From the NCBI GenBank assembly GCA_000310025.1, contig FN649732.1, positions 2,057,103-2,070,690 of the forward strand: a DNA stretch of 13,588 nt, given 5' to 3'. Source of the DNA: Ectocarpus siliculosus (Eukaryota > Sar > Phaeophyceae > Ectocarpales > Ectocarpaceae). Made by a program: the position numbers and the translations under genes. Numbering within the stretch: the first letter of the stretch is position 1; the number at the start of each line of letters is the position of its first letter. Of the stretch, positions 1 through 8,313 are shown piece by piece. The notes beneath the pieces are model-generated. The model was not told the origin of the DNA, made no database searches, and saw only the letters and a list, made by a program, of their open reading frames with translations.

Positions 1-17
1 AAAAAAGAAGGGGAAAA

Positions 18-37
18 GGGGGGGGGGGGGGGGGGGG
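18..37. repeat. Poly(G) run, 20 nt
   Basis: Twenty G on the plus strand, which is poly(C) on the strand of the beta-helix gene. With the flanking A/G bases it makes an uninterrupted pyrimidine tract of 37 nt on the minus strand at the left edge. Confidence 0.8.
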
Positions 38-294
38 CAACGTTTGGGTTGGGGGGTCTCGAGTTCCCCACGGTGGCATACGGCGGTGCTTCGAATTTTG
101 TTGAGAAGACTGGCCCCTCTCTGCGTGTTTGGAGCGCACTTCTCGTGAACATTCGGCGTCAAACTTGTCTGGTTGTTCCTAAGTGCATCATCCCAATAGG
201 AATCACAATTGCGGTTCTTCATGCTAATCTCCCTCACAAAGATGCTCAAGAGGGGCCGGGTCATTCTTCGCAAGAATAATCTCAAGGACCTACA

Positions 295-312
295 AGCAGC
301 AGCAGCAGCAGC
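295..312. repeat. (AGC)6 trinucleotide repeat
   Basis: Six AGC units in a row, followed by TGCAGG. It sits in the non-coding left end of the window, and no supported reading frame uses it. Confidence 0.8.
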
Positions 313-435
313 TGCAGGAGCACTGCGAGTTCCTTCCTTTTCGCCTCCCTCGCGAAGAGTTGGCGAAAAACAAAACATTCGAAAGCATTCAGCTCTCTTT
401 GTGTGTACCACAAAAACCCATACATGCCGTACCGA

Positions 436-491
436 GACTGACGTATTTTCATCGGCCGGCAGCCTACTACAATAGCGCGGTCGATGTTAAC
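436..491 (+). repeat. Short diverged dispersed repeat, copy A
   Basis: This segment matches 5574-5622 by eye. Both begin GACTGAC, share TTTTCAT followed by GG, and end GCGCGGTCGATG(T/C)TAAC. Copy A has about 7 extra bases in the middle. Both copies are in introns, on opposite genes but in the same orientation. It may be the remnant of an old dispersed element. No terminal structure is visible. Confidence 0.45.
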
Positions 492-498
492 AATAAAA

Positions 499-580
499 AC
501 ACACACACACGAACACAAAGAGCACACTGAATGCACAAAACAAACAACAACAACAAAAAAAAACACACACACACACACAC
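499..580. repeat. Interrupted AC/GT microsatellite
   Basis: An (AC)6 run at 499-510 and an (AC)9 run at 563-580 are separated by CAA-rich and A-rich sequence. It lies in the putative intron of the beta-helix gene. If translated on the minus strand it gives a Val/Cys/Phe/Leu-rich stretch, which is a low-complexity artefact. Confidence 0.85.
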
Positions 581-600
581 AAAGGACACACTCTTCCCAC

Positions 601-3600
601 CTTCCGCCAGGGGGAGCGTGTCCAGCGTTACGCCCGGGACCGAGCACTCGAGCGAGTCCTCGCCGTCGGCCATCACCTCCGCGCAGGCGACGCAGGCCTC
701 CCCGTGCCAGTACGACCCCGCGGCGCAGTAGTAGAACGTCCGCTCCACCTCGGTCGCGACGGAGGTCGCCACCGAATCCGCGGCCGCCGTCCGCGTCACC
801 ACTCGGAACTTGGCCGCCACCTCTCCGTTGTACACGGCGAACGGGGCGGACGGGTCCGGCGGCGGCGGCGGCGTGCCCACCAGCTGGATGGTGACCTCCT
901 GCCCCCGGACCAGGTAGCCGGACCAGGGCACCGCGGTCCAGGCGAAGTTGTCCGGCGCCGCGCCCTCGAAGGCTCCGGTCTCGTCGTCGGCGGCTTGGGC
1001 ACCGCCGTCGCCGTCGGTCCGCTGGAGCCTCCACAGCACGCCCAGCTGGCTCCCTGCCGCCGCCGCCGCCGCCGCTTCTTCGTCCGACGAGGAGTACCGC
1101 AAGACGAGCTCGTGGGTTACCAGATCCGGGTAGTAGACCTCCGCTGAAGCGAGGGAGGAGGAGGAGGAGGTGGTGGAGGAGGAGGAGGAGGACGTCGAAC
1201 CGGCAGAGCTGGAGGAGACGAGCTCCACTGTCGAAAAGCCCACGCCGTCGTCCTCGTCCTCGACGTCGGCGAGAGTGAACAATCCGCCGGTGGCGGCCTC
1301 AGTGAACGACGGGCACAAGACCCCCATCCCGTTCTCCGCGTCCACGCACTCCTCCGGCACCGAGCACGAAAGCTCCTCCGGCAGGGAGGAGCAGCCGTGC
1401 GCGCCGACCCCCAGCAGGGACGACGCGTTGAACCCTGCGTGCCCGAAGTTCTGGTCCCCTAGGACGGCGTTCCTGATCGTCACCGTCCGGGACGCCCGGA
1501 CCAGGGTCGGCGTGCCGCTGCCGCTGAAGTCGCACGCGTCCAAGACCATGTCCCCCTCGCTCACGACGCTCGGCGAGTCCCCGCTCCAGCCTTCGAAGAC
1601 GCACGCGAACGCCCGGAACGCCGAGCCGGAGTCCACGTGCAGCGCAAAGGTCGCCTCGAGCTCCTCGGGGGCGACCGCGGTAACGTTGACGGCCCGCGCG
1701 TCCGCCCCGGCGAAGAAGAGGTTCGCGCCCGACGGGGTGTGGTCGCCCGCGAGGCGGAGGTCCGTGAGGTTGGCGACGCTGCTGCTGACGTAGATGGTCC
1801 CGCCGGACGCCGCCGAGTTGTTCCAGGACTCCCCGCCGCCGCTCCACGAGACGTTGCTCTCGCCGATGCCGAACAGAACGCCTCCGCGCTCCGACGCGCT
1901 GTTGGAGCTCGCCAGCCCTCCCTCCAGCCAGACCCCGCCCCCGTCGACAGCGATGACGCCCCCGTCGTACCCCGCCGTGTTACCGACCCAGGATGCCCCG
2001 GGCAACTCCTCCCCCCCCACGGCTGCGGTTGCGTCTCGGACGACGGTGACGTCACCGTTCACCACGTAGATGCCGCCGCCGCTCCGCCCGGCCGCGTTGC
2101 CCGTGAACTCGACGCCTCCGGTCATCCGCAAGCCCAGGCCGTTGTCCTCCCGGGAGTCGACCACGTACACCGCGCCGCCCCACCGGTCCGCCGTGTTGCC
2201 GACGAAAGAGGCGTTGCCGGAGATGGAAACCCCGCCCTCATCGATGTATAGGCCGCCCGCCCGCTCGCCGTGGTTCCCTCGGAAGGAGACGCTTCCGGCG
2301 ACGGAGGCTTTGCACCCGACGACGTACATCCCGCCCCCGTACTCCGTGGCCGCGTTGCCGGAGAAGTCCATGGTGGCGCCCTCGGCCAGAAAGAGACAGA
2401 TGTCAATGTCAATCTCGTCCTCGTCCGAGCCCATCTCGAGAGTGAGCCCCCCGCCGCCATCCCCCGAAAAGTTGTCGGTGAAGACCAGGGACGCCCCGTC
2501 CCCGTCCACGCTCAGCGTCGTAGACTCCGCGAACATCCCGCCCCCGTCCTCTATCGGGGAAGAGTTTTCCCGAAAGGTGACGGTCGTCCTCGCGCCGACC
2601 GACATGGCGGAGTCGTAGGCGCAAACGCCTCCGCCCTTGTTCCCGCTCGATGTGCCCGAGGCGCACGCCTGGAACTCCAAGGAGGCCGAGTCGCCTACAT
2701 CGACGACCGAGTCTTTCATGTACAAGCCTCCCCCCTTGTCCCCGGCGCTGCACTCCCTGAACCGAGTCCTGCCGTTGCTGGAGATGGTAAGGTTCGATGC
2801 GGAGAGCTCGACGCCACCGCCGTCCCCGCCCGATGAGTCAGGCGCCCCGCAGCCCTCGAAGTACACCTGGGCGCCGTCGTCGAACAGACCGTAGGCTTCC
2901 TGCATGAACACCGCCCCGCCCCCGAGGGTCCCCGAAGAGCAGTTGTGGAAGTGGTGCAGGCCCTTGAGGGTAACGGTCCCGCCGTCCTGGGCGTAGATGG
3001 CGCCGCCGGCGCCCTCCGCCGACAGCGACTCCCACCGTACGTCCGTCCCGGTGACCTCCCCGCCGACCAAGCTGACGGCGCTGCCCCCGTCCTCGCCGCC
3101 CCAGGCACCCGACAGGACGACATCGGACAGGTGGAGCGCGCCGCCTGCCTGGACGATGAACAGCCCGCCGCCGCCGCCGCTGCTGCTGATCACCGAGGGC
3201 TCAGAGCCTTCCCATCCGGCGGCGGCGGCCGTGCTAGCGATCGCGGCCTCCAGCTCGTCGTCGAGGTCGAGGCCTTGGGCGCTGCTCTGGTTGTACCAAC
3301 CGTTGCCAATAACCCGAAGCTCGACGCCCGGCGGGACCAAGAACGGTTCTGAGGTTTGAACGCCGCTGCTGTTCCAGTGCACGGTGATTACTACGCTGCT
3401 GGAGTTGGTCGCGGTCGCCGCGCAGACGCCGGCTTCCAGCAGCGCCGCGCTGACATCGTCCGGGCCAGAGGAGTCGCCCGCTACGACAATGGGCTCCGAG
3501 GTGTCCGCCTCGCAAGAGGACAGCGAGTGCTGCTGCAGGCGTCGCCGTTGTTCATGCGCTCCAACTTCACGAAGAACATTACTTGCCGCGAATATGATAA

Positions 3601-3634
3601 TCCCACATGCGATACTGACCCTCTTGCTTCTCAT
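601..3634 (-). CDS. Secreted right-handed beta-helix (Pmp-like repeat) protein, 3'-partial exon
   Basis: Seen: one uninterrupted reading frame of 1,011 codons starts at ATG 3634. Residues 1-26 form a signal peptide (basic start, hydrophobic IACGIIIFAAS, VGA before HE). From about 155 to 720 run imperfect turns with GGAIY, GGGLY, GGGMY or GGAVY every 30-40 residues, alternating with FxxN-like motifs (FRGN, FVGN, FTGN, FRECS). A Ser tract lies at about 808-829 and poly-Ala near 855. A Pro-rich stretch and PSAPFAVYNGEVAAKF follow near 921-940, then a Cys-rich segment (CAAGSYWHGEACVACAE) from about 969. Known: such repeats fold as parallel beta-helices in chlamydial Pmp proteins and in large brown algal extracellular proteins. 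Inference: an extracellular or wall-associated protein of unknown ligand. The exon ends LPLAEG at donor GAAG|GTGGGAAG (600/599), phase 1. From memory of the family, the next exon should begin YWR, and it is not in the window. A coding exon of 3 kb is long for a brown alga. Confidence 0.85.
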
Positions 3635-4241
3635 CTACAGGAACGTACCAACCACACCAGACGGGAGGCCCCGATTCACCTCTTGCATATAGGCCAGCCA
3701 ACAGAAAGCAGCGGTTGCACGTTTCGCGGGACCGTCCGCCACCTCGAGCAAAGAGCAAATTGTTGTGTACGGAGGAGTACGAATTTTCGAAATACCCCGG
3801 TGGCCCGATGGTCTCTGGATCTTCCCGAAAATCTTGGACGCTTTGGGTTGGCGGGCAGGTACTCCCTCTCGCCGCTCCGCTATACACAGCTTGTCCCTCC
3901 CAAAACGGCAGTACGAGTGACCAGCCGAAAACGTTGGTTCCTAGACCTCCTCAGATCCGTCTGTCCGACGAGTGAGTGTCGTACCGCCTTCGGCCTTCGG
4001 CGGTTGCAAGCAAAAATTGCACGTGATTGACCAGATGGATGACTGTCTGGAGACAATATTGTTCACAAATTTCCAACTTTCAACTGCGGGGGGCTCCAAC
4101 TGGGACAAATTATGTGGGGATAGGAGGGGCATCGTGATGTGTGTCGATGCTGCCTGCTGTGCTGTAGGGCTGTGGTGGGCGTGCTCAGGACGAACGCAGC
4201 AGGCGAGCGAGGCTGCAGCTTAGAAGGCAGATAGCAAATCC
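3635..4241. promoter_or_regulatory. Divergent intergenic region between beta-helix gene and S16 gene
   Basis: The two start codons (3634 minus, 4242 plus) face away from each other across 607 bp, so both 5' UTRs and core promoters must lie here unless further 5' exons exist. I see no convincing TATA box. A GC-rich hairpin (CCGCC...GGCGG, 3984-4003) sits near the middle. A 28-codon upstream reading frame (ATG 4137, TAG 4221-4223) lies in the same frame as S16 and ends 18 nt before its ATG. If it is in the transcript it could dampen S16 translation. The in-frame TAG also rules out an N-terminal extension of S16 through unspliced sequence. Confidence 0.5.
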
Positions 4242-6915
4242 ATGACGGTGCGCGTACGGCTGCAGAGGCTCGGTCGCCGTAACAGGCCCTTCTATCGAGT
4301 CGTGGTAGCCGACTCAAGGGCTCCCAGGGATGGGAAATTCATTGAGCTGGTAAGGCTAATGGCGGAGGTCCCAACTCCAATCTGCAGCAAATGGTCGTGT
4401 TTGCCGTCGAGACATGTTGCGAGTTTGAGTCGAGCCGTGGTTGCTAGCCTCTCTCTTTGGTAGCTTGTAGTGTGGGTCCTTGTCCCTTTGCAACAGTAGT
4501 GCACTAGGCGCATCCCCCCATACTGCAGATGCGCTTCCCGACCCTTGCCGCGCACACACAGCAGTTCACGCGCTCGCTCGCTCGACGGAATAAAGGCGCC
4601 GTAGGTTGCATAAGATACCACCCCCTGGACCGATTTCCAAAGCTTGAGCAGCGAAAGCAGTGACGGTGCCGAACAGGGTGGCGTTAGAACCGCCTCGTTG
4701 AGAGGCTTTTCGAAAACGCATGGTTGGCCCCCGACGTAATCTTGGTCGTGGAGTAGTCGGGCATTGAAAATCGGTGCGGGGGCGTGTGGCATCTTGGGCA
4801 ACCTACTACTGTACCCCAGACTACTATTTAGGTATGCTTGTATATTTGCTTTCCCTTCTGCAAGGGAATCGGATCATATGATACATGACCAGGATCATGC
4901 GACCAAGAAGAGAATTAAAAGCCATCTTTGTGGGCAGCGCCAATTCCGCTGCACATGCATGATTTTCTGCGAGCTCATCCCATACATGCTCGTCCCCATG
5001 CAAAAAACATTTCATGTACATCTCAACGACCCTCTTCCCTTGTGGGTGGCAGCCCACCTATATTAGTAGTTGCACGGCGGTCAACGGCACCAAAGAAATT
5101 GTGGTATTTGCTAAAAGAAACAGGAGAAACACGCCACCGCCACAAGCGAAGAGGTTCCGACATTGGTACGGTGTACATATGCATACAGCGTAACACAGCA
5201 GCACAGCAGCAGTAGGTGGAGTAGCGTTTTTGTAAAATACTACCACTGCACCATGGTATGGTATCAATAGTGTTTTGCAACTCCTCGGTGCCATTCAGGT
5301 GCCTGCGGCAACTACAGCAGTAGTACATGGCGTAATGTTTTAGCACTTTGGAGGGTGTTGTTGCTGCTGCACTACCCGGCCTTTGTACTGTCCTTGCTCG
5401 GATCCGATCCACTCTTTACACCTCGGCGCTAAGTCAATTTGATAAGGCACACTGCTGTACGGGAGATGTTAGGAGTTTCTCCGGGTGTTGAAATTTGAAT
5501 TTTGAATATGCATGCGTCCGCCAACCGCTGTGCCCGGTAATGGAACGTGTTCGCGTTACTTATCCGCTGCGAAGACTGACTCGTTTTCATTGGTCAGCCG
5601 GATTGGCGCGGTCGATGCTAACTGAAGAAATACACGTTGCTTCCCGCGTGCGCCCGCGCTCTGGGAATAACATCTGCTCCGGCGGACTCCAACGACCCTG
5701 AGCACAGGTGGGCACCTACAACCCGCTCGCTACCCGCAGCGGTGTGAAGGAGGTCACGTTTAAGGTGGACAGGATACGCTACTGGATTTCGGTCGGTGCT
5801 CAGCCGAGCGACAGGGTGGCATGGCTTCTGGGGCAGGTGAGGTATAGTAGCGGTTGCATCTTGTTGGTGGGTGGTTGTTGCCTGCACGTGAAAATGTCGT
5901 CTTGCAGTACCTCTCTCTTTTTTATCCTGCACGCTGGTTTACTGTGAGAGAATTGTTGAAGTTTCCTGGTGTTGTTGCAGCCTTCGTCTTGAGGCAAACA
6001 GCGCCAAGCTGAATGATGGATTGTCTCGCGCCCAATATCGAAGTGCTCTAGCGAGCAATGGCTTGGTGGCGTCCCGCCTTTCGGGCCCACATGTACAGCA
6101 GTGGGACCTCACTCGCGCGTACCTCACCCCGTCGATGCCGACCTACCCTCCGTGCATGGCCTCCAGCATCTACTCGCTGAACGCAAATGTAACTTCGTAA
6201 TGCCGGTGGACCTCAGCGCATTCCGCATGTTTGTCGCCACGCTTTTTTCTGCTTTCTCCTCCTTTGTTCACTCCACAAACATCCACATGTTTGTTCCCTG
6301 TTCCACCGCGCGCACATCCGATTGCGTTCGATTCTCTCCCTCCCCCCCCCCCGACCCTAGTTCGGAATACTGCCGCCCAAGGTTGTCCCCGTAGCACGGA
6401 CGAAGCAGACAGTGCCGAGGAAGGAGTGGAAGGAGCTCCAGAAGCAGCAGGCTGGGAGCAAAGGTTTCCACACGTCGGCGGCGTGTTTCAGCGCTCTCCA
6501 ACCCGGGGCTGGCGAGCCAGCTAGTGACCCCCTCCCACGGACTCTATTTTCGGCCAGCGACGACGGTGAACTAACCGACGGAATCGCGACGCGGCGACCG
6601 TGGAGCAATGTGTCCCAGTCTTCGTCGCTTGAGACCGGACCTTTGTCCTTCTGGTGGGGAACGGGAGCAGAGAGAGAAACACACCTCAACGGCGAGGGCA
6701 TTAGCACCACGGCTAGCGGGTCGGATGAGCTCGGCGGTGATATCGCTCTTGATTTGTCTCGAATGTCGCTGACTGGACGCAGCGCGGGGGAGCAGCAAGC
6801 GCGGTCGCCGCTCCTCGCCGTTCTTGCTTCGCACCTCAGCCTTCTCGGCCCTGCCGCCTGCTCCGTGATTGGTCTACGGGTGGACGCGGAAGAGGAGGCT
6901 CGGGATACACGGTGA
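4242..6915 (+). CDS. MRPS16: Organellar (probably mitochondrial) ribosomal protein S16, three exons
   Basis: Function: bS16-family protein of the small ribosomal subunit, where it binds 16S-type rRNA. Seen: exon 1 is 4242-4349 ([20 protein letters not shown]... to FIEL), donor CTG|GTAAGG. Exon 2 is 5708-5836 ([16 protein letters not shown], then [24 protein letters not shown]), acceptor CACAG, donor CAG|GTGAGG. Exon 3 is 6361-6915 ([16 protein letters not shown]...), acceptor CCCTAG. All joins are phase 0, giving 263 residues. The first 79 residues cover nearly the whole bacterial S16 length (82 in E. coli). The LLGQ-FGILPP step resembles the LLxxxGxLPP tail of eukaryotic S16. No presequence is visible; plant S16 also lacks one and carries internal targeting. 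Mitochondrial placement is inferred, since brown algal plastids encode their own rps16. Odd: about 170 extra C-terminal residues are unlike any domain I know, so the true end after about 6460 is less certain than the rest. Confidence 0.9.
4350..5707 (+). other. S16 intron 1 (1,358 bp)
   Basis: The boundaries are GTAAGG and CACAG. Splicing joins FIEL to VGTYNP exactly as in uninterrupted bacterial S16. The intron holds no supported gene on either strand. It contains a copy of a short dispersed repeat (5574-5622) and an imperfect foldback around CCATGG (about 5218-5283). The rest is unremarkable. Confidence 0.9.
5574..5622 (+). repeat. Short diverged dispersed repeat, copy B
   Basis: This is the partner of 436-491, in S16 intron 1, with the same 5' GACTGAC and 3' GCGCGGTCGATG(C)TAAC blocks. 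The middle is shorter than in copy A. Confidence 0.45.
5837..6360 (+). other. S16 intron 2 (524 bp)
   Basis: The donor is CAG|GTGAGG and the acceptor is a T/C tract with 11 C (6342-6352) followed by GACCCTAG. A competing acceptor at 5979-5980 (TTGTTGCAG) would add only Pro-Ser-Ser and stop, giving an 82-residue protein. The downstream acceptor is preferred because FGILPP matches the eukaryotic S16 tail. No gene is seen inside. Confidence 0.8.
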
Positions 6916-8000
6916 CAACGCGACGGGGAGAGGGCTGCGTTCGAGGGCTCGGTTGGAGAGATGCGGCCTGTTCTTTTGGGCGTCGCAATCTGCTGGAGAG
7001 CTGGCCTTGCGGGGGGAGGGAGCGGGGCGTGGGTGGACTCAGAGTCGCTTAAGTCGGTTGGCCACGCAGAGCATTATTCCCAAAGGGTGCATGCGCATGG
7101 GGGCGTAGTCTCCTGCGGATAAACGGTTGGATGGAGTGGGCAGCTATCCTGGGACACATGTGCGTGTTTGCTTTGTTCGAACTGCGTTCGAGGAAGGGGC
7201 TGACGAAGTAGCCTCGGGGGTGGCGATTGAAGTTTCCAAGGGTGGTAAGAATAGTACTTGGCTGGTTTGCATTGTTCGCCTGCTGCTGCTGCTGCTGCTG
7301 CTGCTGCTACGCCTCGTTCGCGGGATGGCATCAGCAGCCACTGGTGGTGCGAACGGTGGGAATGAAACGTCTGGGTGAAATGCTGCGAGGGTCAGTAGGG
7401 GACGGCAGGTTGCGCATATTCTTTTTGCGTTTTGCGAAGAACGAAAAATTTCCCGCCGAGAACAGAATAAACAAGTGAAATGTTTCGCGACGGTCTCCGC
7501 GGGGAGCTCGTCCATATCCATCCCTCCACATGTATTGGCTCGTCCATTTCCGGCACCCCTCTGAACACCCTTTTTTTGGGTGCGGCTGCAAAGTATTCAC
7601 AGCAGTGGGGCGGATTTTTTCGTTTCTTCTCGACGTCCGTGAAGCACTCGCTTTGCCATGAAGCAGAAGGATCGGCAACACGGCAGCCGCAGCTGCTGCT
7701 CATGCTGCCTCGGATTGTCAACAGCGCGGTTCGATCGAGTGTTAATTCTGCCGCCTTGTCGTCGTGATCGGCTGGCACGACGGCGGTGTCTTGCAGAATC
7801 GAGTGAAAGCGGGCGTATGCACCCGTGCACCGCGTTATGATACGTGTGTGGAGGAGATGTTGATCGCACGCAGTCTAGTGCACAGGAAAGAAGTGCTACA
7901 GCAGATGATGTGTTGGTTGTTGCTTTTCGACTCCTGTTGGCTTGGGGCGATGTAGCCCCCCCCCCCCCATCCTCATCGGATGGATTCATGGCATATGCCG
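6916..8000. other. Non-coding region downstream of S16
   Basis: No supported gene. The first part is probably S16 3' UTR; an AATAAA at 7466-7471 is a possible but unproven poly(A) signal. The stretch holds a CTG microsatellite (7280-7306) and a 13-C run (7956-7968). Reading frames here are short, conflict between strands, and show no domain I recognise. Confidence 0.55.
7280..7306. repeat. (CTG)9 trinucleotide repeat
   Basis: Nine perfect CTG units. All frames open here give homopolymeric Leu, Cys or Ala on short reading frames, and none has a recognisable protein around it. It is probably in S16 3' UTR or intergenic DNA. Confidence 0.85.
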
Positions 8001-8313
8001 GTCGCCCCGGTGGTCTAGTGGGTATACTCGAAAACTTCTAGAGGTCAGGTCAGGGGTTTGAATCTCAGCGTAAGCGAGCTTTCCTTGCAAAGTGAGTTTT
8101 TCTCTCGCTTCCGCTTCTGGCCTAGTGGATAGCGCTTGTTCGTGTGTACACAGAAGAGAGTACTGAACTCTTCTCGCATTAAAAATCGAAGGCAAATTAC
8201 CGCAGGAGGGGAGGGTAGAGAGGGGTTCTTCTGTGTGACCACGCGTTGGAGTAAACGGCACACTAGTGCTGTGAGCGCTGATTTGAAGTGAAGAACAAAA
8301 AAAGAAAAGAAAA
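8001..8313 (+). mobile_element. tRNA-derived SINE, copy 1 (older copy)
   Basis: The element starts GTCGCCCCGG and ends in an A-rich tail (from about 8295). The tRNA-like head has an A-box (TGGTCTAGTGGG, 8011-8022) and a decayed B-box (GGTTTGAATCT). A second A-box-like block, TGGCCTAGTGGATAGCGC, follows in the body. It aligns along its full length to the inverted copy at 10719-11029, roughly 85% identical by eye, with small indels. SINEs of this kind are transcribed by RNA polymerase III from the internal boxes and copied by a partner LINE. None is present here. No clear target-site duplication is visible, and the B-box has lost its consensus, which suggests an older insertion. It is not a working tRNA gene, because the acceptor and T stems do not pair fully. 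Confidence 0.8.

Larger units (their letters stand above)
1..600 (-). other. Probable intron of the beta-helix gene (3' end outside window)
   Basis: This stretch follows the donor at 600/599 and holds no gene I can support. Near the donor it has two AC microsatellites (499-510 and 563-580) with A-rich spacers, and an (AGC)6 run at 295-312. Frames read through it give only low-complexity peptides. At the left edge the minus strand reads as a pure pyrimidine tract from 37 to 1 (20 C, then T- and C-rich). That is what would be expected just before a 3' splice site, so the next exon probably starts slightly outside the window. An earlier acceptor near 313 (CTCCTGCAG on the minus strand) is possible, but it leads to sequence that does not look like this protein family. 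Confidence 0.55.

Noticed and set aside
49-279. 76-codon plus-strand frame at the left end
   Set aside because: No recognisable motif, antisense to the probable beta-helix intron, and starts beside a poly(G) run.
282-1034. 250-codon minus-strand reading frame in another frame under the beta-helix exon
   Set aside because: Arg/Gly-rich shadow of a GC-rich exon; the beta-helix frame has the signal peptide and repeat pattern.
1637-2251. 204-codon plus-strand frame antisense to the beta-helix repeats
   Set aside because: Typical antisense openness of GC-rich coding DNA; Arg/Pro/Ala-rich with no motif.
295-7306. CRISPR array or bacterial tandem repeats suggested by the trinucleotide runs
   Set aside because: The runs are simple microsatellites without spacers, in eukaryotic sequence.
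8001-8075. A functional tRNA gene at the SINE head
   Set aside because: Acceptor stem and T stem do not pair fully, the B-box is decayed, and the same head occurs in a full-length element with an A-tail.
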